From contig JAQXEG010000044.1 in NCBI GenBank assembly GCA_029250945.1, positions 62,001-126,000 of the forward strand: a stretch of 64,000 bases of DNA, in the 5' to 3' direction. The position numbers and the translations under genes are program-made. This document shows positions 1 through 8,532 of this stretch, one piece after another. Every line of letters begins with the position of its first letter. Position 1 is the first letter of the stretch. Source of the stretch: Yoonia sp. GTDB taxonomy: Bacteria; Pseudomonadota; Alphaproteobacteria; Rhodobacterales; Rhodobacteraceae. The notes below the pieces were generated by a model that saw only the letters and a program-made list of their open reading frames with translations, made no database searches and was not told where the DNA came from.

Positions 1-386
1 CGCACACCATCAAGGCCCAGCACATTCGCAATTTCATGCGGATCGGTAAACATGGTGGTGGTGCCATGCGGGATCACGGCGGCGGCAAATTCGGCGGGTG
101 TCAGCATGCCGCTTTCGATATGCATATGCCCGTCGCACAAGCCCGGGATCAGATAGCACCCTGCGCCATCAATCACTTGCGTTTCAGGCCCAATGCAATG
201 GGATGCATCCACGCCAACATAGGCAAACCGCCCCTTTGACACCGCGACCTGCCACGGCAATACTTCTCGGGTTTGCACGTTGACCAGTTGCACATTGCGC
301 ACAACCAGATCAGCAGGGGTGCGGCCGGCGGCAACAGCCACCAGCGTGGGGGCGCAGTCCGCCCAAGATGTCATGTGATTTTCCAT
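1..386 (-). CDS. ade: Adenine deaminase, N-terminal part (cut by window edge)
   Basis: The reverse strand from 386 is open to the window edge and gives about 128 residues. It shows the start of an amidohydrolase: a beta-sandwich leader (DLVVRNVQLVNVQT), then the metal motif GHMHIES and the stretch TDPHEIANVLG, which is characteristic of adenine deaminase (adenine to hypoxanthine and ammonia). A second Met lies four codons inside and could be the start instead. The catalytic C-terminal two thirds are outside the window. Purine salvage has no visible link to its neighbours. The family call is firm from the HMHIES and DPHEIANVLG motifs. Confidence 0.85.
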   Translation of the reverse strand, partial: MENHMTSWADCAPTLVAVAAGRTPADLVVRNVQLVNVQTREVLPWQVAVSKGRFAYVGVDASHCIGPETQVIDGAGCYLIPGLCDGHMHIESGMLTPAEFAAAVIPHGTTTMFTDPHEIANVLGLDGV

Positions 387-428
387 CCCCAATGGTTCCA
401 CCGAAATCCAGCGGGATCAAGGGGGCTG

Positions 429-851
429 CTACGGGGCAAGCGATGCCAGATAGGCAAAAATATCCTGCGCATCCTGATCAGAGCGTACACGATACCCCAT
501 CTTGGATCGAGCACGCCGGTCTGACAGCGCATCCCGAAGCCACTTTGTCGGGTCCTGCACATAGGTGACAAAATTTTCTTGTGACCAGATCACGCCCGCA
601 GCACCAGCCAGTGTAATGCTATCGCCATAGCGAAACCGCACGTCAGATGCGACTGGCCGATCCGCAATGCCGTATAGGTTCGGGCCCACCTTGGCGACAC
701 GCCCCGCCAAGATATTGCCCGCATCATCGCGCACCACATGGCACGCCACACATTGCCGTATGAACTGCGCAGCCCCATCGGCAACATCGCCATCCGCAAA
801 AACAGGCGCGGAAAAACTCGTGAGGACAACAGCAAGTCCAAGCCGTTTCAT
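429..851 (-). CDS. Periplasmic class I cytochrome c
   Basis: A 140-residue protein with a Sec signal peptide (MKRLGLAVVLTSFSAPVFA) followed by one heme-binding site, CVACH, near residue 36. A Met in SKMGYRV near residue 118 is the likely distal heme ligand. The small single-heme fold fits a soluble electron carrier of the c2/c550 type in the periplasm. The start was chosen at the Met that begins the signal peptide; a longer reading upstream has no signal character. It lies 42 bp downstream of ade and reads the same way as the copper chaperone gene, so the two may share transcripts. The partner oxidase or reductase cannot be told from the sequence. Confidence 0.85.
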   Translation of the reverse strand: MKRLGLAVVLTSFSAPVFADGDVADGAAQFIRQCVACHVVRDDAGNILAGRVAKVGPNLYGIADRPVASDVRFRYGDSITLAGAAGVIWSQENFVTYVQDPTKWLRDALSDRRARSKMGYRVRSDQDAQDIFAYLASLAP

Positions 852-926
852 CATCAGAATCCTTAGATTGGTTGGCGCTACATCGGCGCCCCTACACAAT
901 AAGGTGGGGGCGCGTTGGTGCAAAAA

Positions 927-1376
927 CTAGTGGTTATGACCAGCTTTGATTTCTTCGACGTTGAACATAATGTCAATCTCGCCCGCGTCCTTGAACACAA
1001 GCGTAGCTGGCACCTGTTCTCCGATTTCCATCGGATCACCATTCAGACCCATGAACATCACGTGCTTACCACCTGGTGCAAAGGTAACAGTTTCACCCGC
1101 TGGGATAACAATCTCATCCACATGGAACATGGACGCGACATCATTTTCCATCTTGGTGTCGTGAATCATCACACGCGGGAAATCGGCGCGGACCTCAACC
1201 AATGACGCATCCGTATCACCGTTATTTGTGATGCTCAGATAACCCGCGCTCGACATTGCGGTGGCTGTCGTTTCGCGCGCAATTGGATGCGCGATCTTCA
1301 GATCACCCAAGGTGTAATCATGGGCAAAACCGGCAACAGGCAGCAGCGACAGGATCAAGGCAATGGTCGTTTTCAT
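927..1376 (-). CDS. PCuAC family periplasmic copper chaperone
   Basis: A 149-residue exported protein (signal peptide MKTTIALILSLLPVAGFAH). The core carries the copper-binding pattern of the PCuAC family: Met and His in VMIHDTKME, then Met-Phe-His, then HVMFMGL. The C-terminus ends in a His-rich tail (HNH). Family members deliver Cu(I) to the CuA or CuB sites of cytochrome c oxidase, sometimes together with Sco proteins; a Sco homologue (senC) is found at 40 kb here. The start follows a ribosome site AAGGAACC. It is divergent from soxB across a 192-bp gap. Confidence 0.9.
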   Translation of the reverse strand: MKTTIALILSLLPVAGFAHDYTLGDLKIAHPIARETTATAMSSAGYLSITNNGDTDASLVEVRADFPRVMIHDTKMENDVASMFHVDEIVIPAGETVTFAPGGKHVMFMGLNGDPMEIGEQVPATLVFKDAGEIDIMFNVEEIKAGHNH

Positions 1377-1568
1377 CTCAGGGGTTCCTTCTGTTGAGAG
1401 AATCTGACTCCCAGATACGACGCCACGACCCGCCTTTCTAGTGGGGTGCCCACGCCAAAACGTCGCGGGGCCTTTTTCCGCCAATGTCGCATTTGAACGC
1501 ATGGCTGTCCAAACCACACCTGACAGTTGCGTCCTGCGTCGGCATCCTTCAGTTAAAGAGGATTGAGA
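1377..1568. promoter_or_regulatory. Divergent promoter region, copper chaperone / soxB
   Basis: This 192-bp gap must hold the promoters of the copper chaperone gene (leftward) and the sox operon (rightward). A 5-bp inverted repeat, CTGTC at 1505-1509 and GACAG at 1522-1526, sits about 45-65 bp before soxB and could bind the AraC-type regulator encoded at 6656-7660. A clear ribosome site, AAAGAGGA, precedes soxB. No RNA gene or riboswitch fold was recognised. Confidence 0.4.
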
Positions 1569-2819
1569 ATGCGTTACTCAGGTTTCAAAGTCATCAAAGA
1601 GGCACTGACGGGTCACAAAGGGTGGAAGCCCGCGTGGCGTGATCCAGTGCCGCAGGCCCACTACGACATTATTATCATTGGTGGCGGCGGCCACGGCCTT
1701 GCCACCGCTTACTATCTGGCCAAGGAATTTGGCGGCAAGAAAATCGCCGTTCTGGAAAAGGGCTGGATCGGCGGCGGCAACGTGGGGCGCAACACAACGA
1801 TTGTGCGGTCCAACTATCTGCTCGACGGCAATGAACCATTCTATGAGATGTCGCTGAAACTGTGGGAAGGGTTGGAACAGGATTTCAACTATAACGCCAT
1901 GGTCAGCCAGCGCGGCATTCTCAACCTGATCCATTCCGACGCCCAGCGCGATGCGTTCACGCGCCGCGGCAACGCGATGATCCTAAATGGCGCCGATGCT
2001 GAAATGCTGACGACCGGACAGATCCTGGATCGCTATCCTTTCCTGAACGTCGATAATGCCCGTTTCCCGATCAAGGGCGGGTTGGCCCAGCATCGCGGCG
2101 GCACGGTGCGACACGATGCTGTCGCGTGGGGCTATGCGCGCGGCGCTGACATCCGCGGCGTCGATATTATCCAGAATTGCGAGGTTACGGGCTTTCGTAT
2201 TGAAAATGGCAAAGCGATCGGGGTGGAAACATCACGCGGCTACATCGGCGCGAACAAGATCGGCTGCGCTGTCGCCGGATCATCGTCGCGTCTGATGTCC
2301 AAGGTCGACATGCAGCTACCTATGGAAAGCCATGTGTTGCAGGCGTTCGTATCCGAGGGACTGAAGCCCGTCATCCCAGGCGTCATCACATTCGGCGCTG
2401 GCCACTTCTATTGCAGCCAATCGGACAAGGGTGGGCTAGTGTTTGGTGGCGACCTTGACGGCTATAACTCTTACGCCCAGCGCGGCAACATGCCCGTGGT
2501 CGAGGACGTTTGCGAAAGCGGCATGGCCCTGATGCCCATGCTGGGCCGCGCGCGGCTGTTGCGCATGTGGGGCGGCGTTATGGATATGTCGATGGACGGG
2601 TCGCCCATCATCGACAAAACCCATATTGACGGGCTCTATTTCAACGGCGGCTGGTGTTACGGCGGCTTCAAGGCCACGCCAGCATCCGGCTATTGCTTTG
2701 CCCACCTTCTGGCCCGCGACATGCCGCACCCGAATGCCACGGCCTTCCGGTTTGACCGTTTCTCGCGCGGGTTGATGATCGATGAAAAGGGCATGGGCAA
2801 CCAGCCCAATTTGCACTGA
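1569..2819 (+). CDS. soxB: Sarcosine oxidase subunit beta
   Basis: The 416-residue flavoprotein subunit of heterotetrameric sarcosine oxidase, which oxidises sarcosine to glycine and passes the methyl group to tetrahydrofolate. The N-terminus MRYSGFKVIKEALTGHKGW is typical of this subunit. A dinucleotide-binding motif IIGGGGHG (residues about 36-43) binds FAD, and HRGGTVRHDAVAW (about 174-186) is the region carrying the covalently bound FMN histidine in the family. The ATG at 1569 follows AAAGAGGA; a TTG six bases upstream is less likely. It is the first gene of a soxBDAG operon in canonical order. Confidence 0.97.
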   Translation: MRYSGFKVIKEALTGHKGWKPAWRDPVPQAHYDIIIIGGGGHGLATAYYLAKEFGGKKIAVLEKGWIGGGNVGRNTTIVRSNYLLDGNEPFYEMSLKLWEGLEQDFNYNAMVSQRGILNLIHSDAQRDAFTRRGNAMILNGADAEMLTTGQILDRYPFLNVDNARFPIKGGLAQHRGGTVRHDAVAWGYARGADIRGVDIIQNCEVTGFRIENGKAIGVETSRGYIGANKIGCAVAGSSSRLMSKVDMQLPMESHVLQAFVSEGLKPVIPGVITFGAGHFYCSQSDKGGLVFGGDLDGYNSYAQRGNMPVVEDVCESGMALMPMLGRARLLRMWGGVMDMSMDGSPIIDKTHIDGLYFNGGWCYGGFKATPASGYCFAHLLARDMPHPNATAFRFDRFSRGLMIDEKGMGNQPNLH

Positions 2820-2826
2820 CGCCATG

Positions 2827-2848
2827 CCTCGCTTTTTTCCAAATACTC
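2827..2848. repeat. Short dispersed intergenic repeat, copy 1
   Basis: A 22-bp element lies between soxB and soxD: CCTCGCTTTTTTC followed by CAAATACTC. It matches 20 of 22 positions of a second copy at 8461-8482. Read on the reverse strand it ends in GCGAGG, which can act as a ribosome site. Here it lies inside the operon, in antisense orientation, and no function is evident. Confidence 0.6.
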
Positions 2849-2879
2849 AAAACACGACATTCGCCCCAAGAGGTGCCAA

Positions 2880-3167
2880 ATGATCATTAATCACCCCCTA
2901 CTCGGTCCGCGCGATGCGTCGGAATTCACCTATCTGGGCGACGCCAAACTGATCGACCGCCCCGATTGGCAATCCGATACAGCGGCGCAAGATTTTTATG
3001 AATACGGCTATCTGCGCACCAACCCCGCGGGCGAACACCGCGAATTGTGGTTTCACGAAGCAGGTGATCGGTCATGGCTGGTCGTGACCCGCAACACATT
3101 GACCCACGAAATTTCGGCCGTGGAAATGGCACGCGATGTGGCACGGGCACAGGGGCGCAGCAAATGA
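2880..3167 (+). CDS. soxD: Sarcosine oxidase subunit delta, zinc ligands absent
   Basis: The 95-residue smallest subunit of sarcosine oxidase. Recognisable family stretches are EFTYLGDA, RTNPAGEHRELW and WLVVTRNTLTHEI. The usual N-terminal CPxCG motif is replaced by HPLLG, and the Cys four residues after the conserved His (WFHEAGD) is Asp. In characterised enzymes those three Cys and one His bind zinc, so this variant should not hold zinc at that site. It begins 60 bp after soxB and ends in a 4-base overlap with soxA. The protein contains no Cys at all. Confidence 0.93.
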   Translation: MIINHPLLGPRDASEFTYLGDAKLIDRPDWQSDTAAQDFYEYGYLRTNPAGEHRELWFHEAGDRSWLVVTRNTLTHEISAVEMARDVARAQGRSK

Positions 3168-6112
3168 CCCAGATCAACCGTATTACCAACGGGCAAACCA
3201 ACCCCGATCAGCGTCTGGAATTTACCTTCGACGGTAAGACGTTTTATGGGCAAGGCGGCGATACACTTGCCTCTGCCCTGCTGGCCAATGGTCAGCGCCT
3301 GATGGGACGGTCGTTCAAATACCACCGCCCCCGTGGCCCCCTGACCGCAGGCAGCGAGGAACCCAACGCGCTGGTTGAACTGCGCACCGGTGGACGCCAG
3401 GAACCCAACACACGCGCCACAACGGCCGAGCTATATGATGGTCTGACAGCCCGGAGCCAAAACCGCCTTGGGTCGCTGAAGTTCGATCTGCTGTCGATCA
3501 ATGACCGCTTGTCCAATTTCCTGACCGCAGGGTTCTACTACAAAACCTTCATGTGGCCCGCCGCGTTTTGGGAAAAATTGTATGAACCCATCATCCGCCA
3601 CGCCGCTGGCCTTGGATCGCTGTCCAAAATCGACGACCCTGATTTATATGACAAAGGGTTCCTGCATTGCGACCAGTTAATTATCGGTGCAGGCCCCGCT
3701 GGCCTGTCTGCCGCGCTGGTCGCAGGGCGTAGCGGTGCGCAGGTCATCCTAGCCGACGAAGATTTCCGCATGGGTGGTCGCCTGAATTCTGAGACCTTTG
3801 CCATTGGCGATCAGTCAGGTGCCGATTGGGCAACAGCAACGGTCGCTGAACTGGCGACGATGCCCAACGTGCGCTTGCTGCCCCGCACCACTGTGATCGG
3901 CGCGTTTGATCATGGGATTTTCAGCGCCGTTGAGCGGGTCAGCGACCACTTAGCCGTGCCAGCCACCGGTAAGCCACGTCAGATCCTATGGCGCATCTAT
4001 GCGAAATCATCGCTGCTGTGCGCGGGTGCAACCGAGCGGCCCATCGGGTTTGAAAACAACGACCGGCCCGGTATCATGCTCGCCTCTGCGATGCGGACCT
4101 ATGGCAACCGTTTTGGCGTTGCAGCAGATAAGCGTGTCGCAATCTTTACCAACAACGATGACGGCCACCGCACCGCCGCTGATCTGCATGCGAAGGGCGT
4201 CAAAATCGCCGCCGTTGTCGACACGCGCCCCGATGCACCGCGGTCAGGTGACTATGAGGTGCTGGCCGGCGCGCAGGTCATCGATACCAAGGGCCGTCTT
4301 GGCCTGACCTTCGCTGAGGTGCGGGAAGCAGACGGCAGCGCACGCACGCTAGAAGTCGGCGCGCTGGGCATGTCGGGTGGCTGGAACCCCAACGTGCATA
4401 TGACCTGTCACCAACGCGGATGTCCTGTCTGGAATGATACGATTGCCGCCTTTGCCCCCGGAAAAAACCTGCCTGTTGGCATGGCCGTTGCGGGCGCCGC
4501 AACAGGTGCATTTTCTACCGCCGCCGCATTGTCGACTGGTGCCAAGGCAGCAGCCGCGCAACTGCGTCACCTTGGGTTTCAACCCAAGCCCCCCCGCCAG
4601 CCAAAGACCGAAGACACCCCCACAAACGTCACCCCGTTCTGGTATGTGCAGGGGTGCAACCGCGCTTGGCTGGACCAGCAAAACGATGTAACGGTCAAGG
4701 ACGTGAAGCTTGCCCATCAAGAAGGGTTCCGGTCAGTTGAGCATCTCAAACGCTACACCACGCTTGGCATGGCCACCGATCAGGGCAAAACGTCCAACAT
4801 GGGCGGTCTTGCTATCATGGCGGAACTGGCGGGCAAATCCATCCCCGATGTCGGCACCACAATTTTCCGCCCCCCCTATACGCCCACATCAATGGGCGTG
4901 CTGGCGGGCCGCTCCGTTGGCCGGGATTTCCACCCGACACGCCTGACCCCCACCCATAAATGGGCCGAAGAACAGGACGCCGTGTTTGTCGAGGTTGGCA
5001 ATTGGCTACGCGCGCAATGGTTCCCGAAATCTGGCGAAACCCATTGGCGCGAAAGCGTCGACCGAGAAGTCATCGCCACCCGCAATTCAGTGGGGGTCTG
5101 CGACGTGACGACATTGGGCAAGGTCGATGTGCAGGGCGCAGATGCTGCCGATTTCCTGAACAAAATATACTGCAACGGTTTTGCGAAGCTCGCCGTTGGC
5201 AAGGTCCGTTATGGCCTGATGCTGCGCGAGGATGGGATCGCCATGGACGACGGCACAGCCGCGCGCATGGCCGAGGATCATTTCGTCGTTACGACCACCA
5301 CCGCCAACGCCCTGCCCGTCTATCGCCACATGGAATTCGTGCGCCAGTGCCTGTACCCTGATATGGACGTACAGTTGATTTCCACGACCGAGGCTTGGGC
5401 CCAATACGCCGTCGCAGGCCCCAACAGCCGCAAGCTTTTGGAAAAGATCGTCGATCAAGACATCAGCAATGATGCCTTCCCGTTCATGGCCTGCGCTGAC
5501 ATCACCGTGTGCGGCGGTCTGCGGGCGCGACTATTCCGTATCTCGTTCAGCGGTGAACTGGCCTATGAAATCGCCGTGCCAACCGCCTATGGTGATGCGC
5601 TGATCCGCCGGATCATGGACGCGGGCGCTGAGTTCGACGTCACCCCCTACGGGACAGAGGCGCTGGGCGTCATGCGTATCGAAAAGGGTCACGCAGCCGG
5701 CAATGAATTGAACGGCACAACCACTGCGCAGAACCTAGGTATGGGGCGCATGGTGTCCAAGAAAAAGGACAGCATCGGGTCCACCCTGTCCGAGCGCGAG
5801 GGGTTAAACCGACCCAATGATCTACGCCAGATTGGCATCAAACCCGTGAACCCCGCCGACCCCGTGCCAGCGGGCGGGCATCTGATGAACGCCACGGGTC
5901 CAGTCGATGCCGCACATGATCAGGGCTATGTCACCTCGGCCGCGTATTCACCATCGCTTGGGCATATGATCGCGCTTGGCTTCCTCAAGGACGGGGCAAA
6001 CCAGATTGGTAAACGCATGCGGCTTGTATCGCCGCTGACGGGCGTGGAAACCGAGATTGAAATCGCCAGCGCCCATTTTATTGACCCAGAAGGGAACCGG
6101 CTTCGTGCATGA
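3164..6112 (+). CDS. soxA: Sarcosine oxidase subunit alpha
   Basis: The 982-residue large subunit. The N-terminal part has a small beta-grasp domain (LEFTFDGKTFYGQ) and then an NAD-binding fold with IIGAGPAGLSAAL near residue 172. The C-terminal 400 residues resemble the aminomethyltransferase (GcvT) fold that binds tetrahydrofolate and receives formaldehyde as 5,10-methylene-THF. The start MTQINRI at 3164 overlaps the soxD stop by four bases; a longer in-frame extension to 3074 lies wholly inside soxD and was rejected. Length is normal for the family. Confidence 0.96.
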   Translation: MTQINRITNGQTNPDQRLEFTFDGKTFYGQGGDTLASALLANGQRLMGRSFKYHRPRGPLTAGSEEPNALVELRTGGRQEPNTRATTAELYDGLTARSQNRLGSLKFDLLSINDRLSNFLTAGFYYKTFMWPAAFWEKLYEPIIRHAAGLGSLSKIDDPDLYDKGFLHCDQLIIGAGPAGLSAALVAGRSGAQVILADEDFRMGGRLNSETFAIGDQSGADWATATVAELATMPNVRLLPRTTVIGAFDHGIFSAVERVSDHLAVPATGKPRQILWRIYAKSSLLCAGATERPIGFENNDRPGIMLASAMRTYGNRFGVAADKRVAIFTNNDDGHRTAADLHAKGVKIAAVVDTRPDAPRSGDYEVLAGAQVIDTKGRLGLTFAEVREADGSARTLEVGALGMSGGWNPNVHMTCHQRGCPVWNDTIAAFAPGKNLPVGMAVAGAATGAFSTAAALSTGAKAAAAQLRHLGFQPKPPRQPKTEDTPTNVTPFWYVQGCNRAWLDQQNDVTVKDVKLAHQEGFRSVEHLKRYTTLGMATDQGKTSNMGGLAIMAELAGKSIPDVGTTIFRPPYTPTSMGVLAGRSVGRDFHPTRLTPTHKWAEEQDAVFVEVGNWLRAQWFPKSGETHWRESVDREVIATRNSVGVCDVTTLGKVDVQGADAADFLNKIYCNGFAKLAVGKVRYGLMLREDGIAMDDGTAARMAEDHFVVTTTTANALPVYRHMEFVRQCLYPDMDVQLISTTEAWAQYAVAGPNSRKLLEKIVDQDISNDAFPFMACADITVCGGLRARLFRISFSGELAYEIAVPTAYGDALIRRIMDAGAEFDVTPYGTEALGVMRIEKGHAAGNELNGTTTAQNLGMGRMVSKKKDSIGSTLSEREGLNRPNDLRQIGIKPVNPADPVPAGGHLMNATGPVDAAHDQGYVTSAAYSPSLGHMIALGFLKDGANQIGKRMRLVSPLTGVETEIEIASAHFIDPEGNRLRA

Positions 6113-6659
6113 TCTGAAACCTATTTCGGCCTTGGGCGGCGTGTCCGACACCATCGGCACCATGACAATCACCGAAAATTCCGGCGTCGCACTTGCGTCT
6201 GTCGCCGCACGTATGGGCGGTGAGGTGGCGACCAAAAAGGCCCTGAAGAAGCTTTTGGGTGATGTGCCCGGACCCGGCCGGTCGCAGCAACATGATCCAG
6301 AGTCGGGGTTCTGGATGGGACCAGATCAATGGATGATCGGCGCGCCAATGGACACCCACGAATTGCTGGCCGACCAATTGAAAACCCTGCTGGGTGACGC
6401 GGCATCTGTGACGGAACAATCTGGCGCTTGGGTGGTGTTTGACGTGGTTGGCGCGGCATTGCCTGACATGATGGAACGGCTATGTGCGGCACCCGTGCGC
6501 ACAATGGTTGCTGGCGATACCCAACGCACCGTGATCCATCACCTGTCATGTTTCGTCATTCGCCAGAATGGGGCCGATCATGTGCGCATATTGGGACCAA
6601 GGGCCTCTGCCGGATCGCTGCATCACGCCCTTAACGGGGCTGCACATTCGGTTGCCTAG
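6105..6659 (+). CDS. soxG: Sarcosine oxidase subunit gamma
   Basis: The 184-residue subunit that completes the heterotetramer. It starts at a GTG (VHDLKPISALGG) overlapping the end of soxA by eight bases; an alternative ATG at 6057 would run 56 bases into soxA and adds sequence that looks like a frame shadow. The protein is a small member of the GcvT-like fold without obvious catalytic residues and is a structural partner of alpha and beta. Its 3' end overlaps the convergent regulator gene by four bases, so there is no room for a conventional terminator. Confidence 0.92.
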   Translation: MHDLKPISALGGVSDTIGTMTITENSGVALASVAARMGGEVATKKALKKLLGDVPGPGRSQQHDPESGFWMGPDQWMIGAPMDTHELLADQLKTLLGDAASVTEQSGAWVVFDVVGAALPDMMERLCAAPVRTMVAGDTQRTVIHHLSCFVIRQNGADHVRILGPRASAGSLHHALNGAAHSVA

Positions 6660-7660
6660 GCGGGCGGCACAATCCCGTTTTCCTCCACACGGAACAAATT
6701 GATCTTGGCGCGATCCTCTGTGGGGCGCACGCCAAACTCTTCTTCGTAGTTCTGGATCATCGGGGTCGTGGATGCATAGCCAACCGCAAATGCGATCTGC
6801 GAGATACTATCATTGGAATACAGTACCAGCTGGCGCGCCGCTTTCATCCGCATTGAGCGATAGTAATGCAGCGGGCTTTTGCCCGTCGACTTTTTGAACA
6901 TGCGTTCCACTTGCCGCACGGAAACGCCAATCGCCTCGGCGACGTCACCGACATTGATCGGGTCATCAATGTGATCGGCGAACATGCCAATGGCATCGCG
7001 GACAATGGGGGGCAACATGTCATCTGTGCTGGCGCCACCTGCAGATGGCACACGCTGGCTGACACCCTGCCCGCGCACCAGCGGATGCTGGAACCAACAA
7101 GCCACCTCGGTCGCGATATCATCGCCAAGGATGTCCGAAATCAGATGCAACGACAAATCAAACGCCGCCGCCGCGCCCGAAACCGTAGTGGTCAAACGAT
7201 CGCGTGAGATCACCTCATCCGTGGCAGCAATTTTTGGGAACTCAGCCTCAAACGCGGCGGCATAGCACCAATGCACCGACGTCTTATGCGCCGCCAACAA
7301 GCCTGCACGGGCCAAGGGAAAAATCCCGCCACTAACCGCGCCGATCATCGCCCCATGGCGAGCCAGTTTGCGCAGTTTGCCATTGGCCGATTGGGGGGCG
7401 TCAAATGTGCTTGATGGACCCGATAGCAGGTAGATTTGGTCGATTTGATCAACGGCATCCAACGCGAGGTCCGGCTCAAATGCGACATGCGCGCTCGCGC
7501 TTGTTTTTGCGCCCGTCTCGGAAATCAGCGTCCATGCAAATGTATCAGTGCCCGTAATTTCATTCGCAGCACGCAGCGGTTCAATCATAGAGGTTAGACA
7601 CGACATCGGAAAACCGGGGAAAATCAGGAAACCGATATGAATATGATCGTCCTGCTTCAT
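6656..7660 (-). CDS. GlxA-family AraC regulator, GbdR/SouR-like
   Basis: A 334-residue protein with an N-terminal DJ-1/PfpI-like ligand domain (IGFLIFPGFPMSCL to about residue 190) and a C-terminal AraC double helix-turn-helix (VAEAIGVSVRQVERMFKKS and ISQIAFAVGYAS). This architecture is shared by GbdR and SouR, which sense dimethylglycine or sarcosine and switch on glycine betaine catabolism. Its position directly against soxBDAG suggests control of that operon; this is inference. It is the second gene of a leftward unit and overlaps the stop of the upstream 2-oxoglutarate oxygenase gene by four bases (ATGA). Confidence 0.88.
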   Translation of the reverse strand: MKQDDHIHIGFLIFPGFPMSCLTSMIEPLRAANEITGTDTFAWTLISETGAKTSASAHVAFEPDLALDAVDQIDQIYLLSGPSSTFDAPQSANGKLRKLARHGAMIGAVSGGIFPLARAGLLAAHKTSVHWCYAAAFEAEFPKIAATDEVISRDRLTTTVSGAAAAFDLSLHLISDILGDDIATEVACWFQHPLVRGQGVSQRVPSAGGASTDDMLPPIVRDAIGMFADHIDDPINVGDVAEAIGVSVRQVERMFKKSTGKSPLHYYRSMRMKAARQLVLYSNDSISQIAFAVGYASTTPMIQNYEEEFGVRPTEDRAKINLFRVEENGIVPPA

Positions 7661-8454
7661 TTTGCATCCGCCGTGCGGCCATAGAACCCGCGTTGCTCTG
7701 TCGGCGTGAACATCGCACCGGGCTGCTCATAATATGTTAAAACGGCAATCATGCGCGCCCTATCGCCAACAACAGGCGTCACCCGATGCGGAGTATTCAC
7801 ACCGCGAAATACATTCAGCGTACCGGGTGCCACATTCATCTGCTGCATCTGCGGATCGTTCCCCGACAAAAGGGCGGCAACCCCATCATAATTGGGGTCG
7901 TCCGCGCTGCGCAAATCGGTGCGATATTCAAACACGCCACCTTCCTTAGGGGCCTGCAACAACAGGGTCACGGTAAATTCCGACCGGTCAAAATGCCAAT
8001 TCAGCGCCTGCCCGTCCTGATACCGCATCACGTTGAACGCAGCCAAGGGATCTGCCATGGGGTAAAGCACGTCTTTACCCATTACCTGCGCAATGAACGC
8101 CTGAAGTGGCGGCCAGTCGTAGATTTGTTGAACGATTGACCCCTGCAACTGATCCGAACAAAGGGTATTATTGGACGTCTCGAACCGCTGAAGGGCGGGA
8201 TGATCATCCGCCAAACCCGGTACCGATTTCAGAAAATAGACATTGTGGTCGCGCGCGTGATTAAAGCTCTCGCTGTCCATTTTAGGGGTATGTGCAACAG
8301 CCTCTGCCTGCGCATGTTCCACCCGCAAAAACTCGTCCAAGTTGAACATGCCGCCAGCCGCCAAATCCCCCTGACACCGCGAGACAAGCGCCGCATAGGC
8401 ATCACAATCCGGCCGATCAATCGGGAACTGCTCAAGATCAAGATAATCACGCAT
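7657..8454 (-). CDS. Fe(II)/2-oxoglutarate oxygenase, related to the BesD/HalD group
   Basis: A 265-residue protein with a jelly-roll oxygenase core. The iron site reads NWHFDRSEF (His about 154, Asp about 156) and TPHRVTPV (His about 223), with an Arg-rich 2-oxoglutarate site shortly after. The stretches LRSADDPNYD and FRGVNTPHRV resemble the family that includes the amino-acid radical halogenases BesD and HalD. Those halogenases have Gly instead of the Asp, so the Asp here points to a hydroxylase. The substrate is unknown, likely a small amine or amino acid. The ATG at 8454 follows GAGGGACGTG; an earlier TTG at 8475 lacks a ribosome site. It is co-transcribed with the GbdR/SouR-like regulator. 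Confidence 0.8.
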   Translation of the reverse strand: MRDYLDLEQFPIDRPDCDAYAALVSRCQGDLAAGGMFNLDEFLRVEHAQAEAVAHTPKMDSESFNHARDHNVYFLKSVPGLADDHPALQRFETSNNTLCSDQLQGSIVQQIYDWPPLQAFIAQVMGKDVLYPMADPLAAFNVMRYQDGQALNWHFDRSEFTVTLLLQAPKEGGVFEYRTDLRSADDPNYDGVAALLSGNDPQMQQMNVAPGTLNVFRGVNTPHRVTPVVGDRARMIAVLTYYEQPGAMFTPTEQRGFYGRTADAK

Positions 8455-8460
8455 CACGTC

Positions 8461-8505
8461 CCTCGCTTTTTTCAAAATACCCCAGGGTCCGGGGCAGCGC
8501 CCCGG
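8461..8505. repeat. Dispersed repeat copy 2 plus perfect hairpin
   Basis: Positions 8461-8482 match the element at 2827-2848 in 20 of 22 bases. Directly beside it, CCGGGGC at 8489-8495 and GCCCCGG at 8499-8505 form a perfect 7-bp stem with a 3-base loop. On the reverse strand the order is ridA, hairpin, repeat, then the oxygenase start, and the repeat's GCGAGGGA tail supplies the oxygenase ribosome site. There is no T-run, so the hairpin is not a standard intrinsic terminator; partial attenuation or pausing is possible. Confidence 0.55.
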
Positions 8506-8532
8506 CGGATCGGCGCAGGCACTGCGACGATC

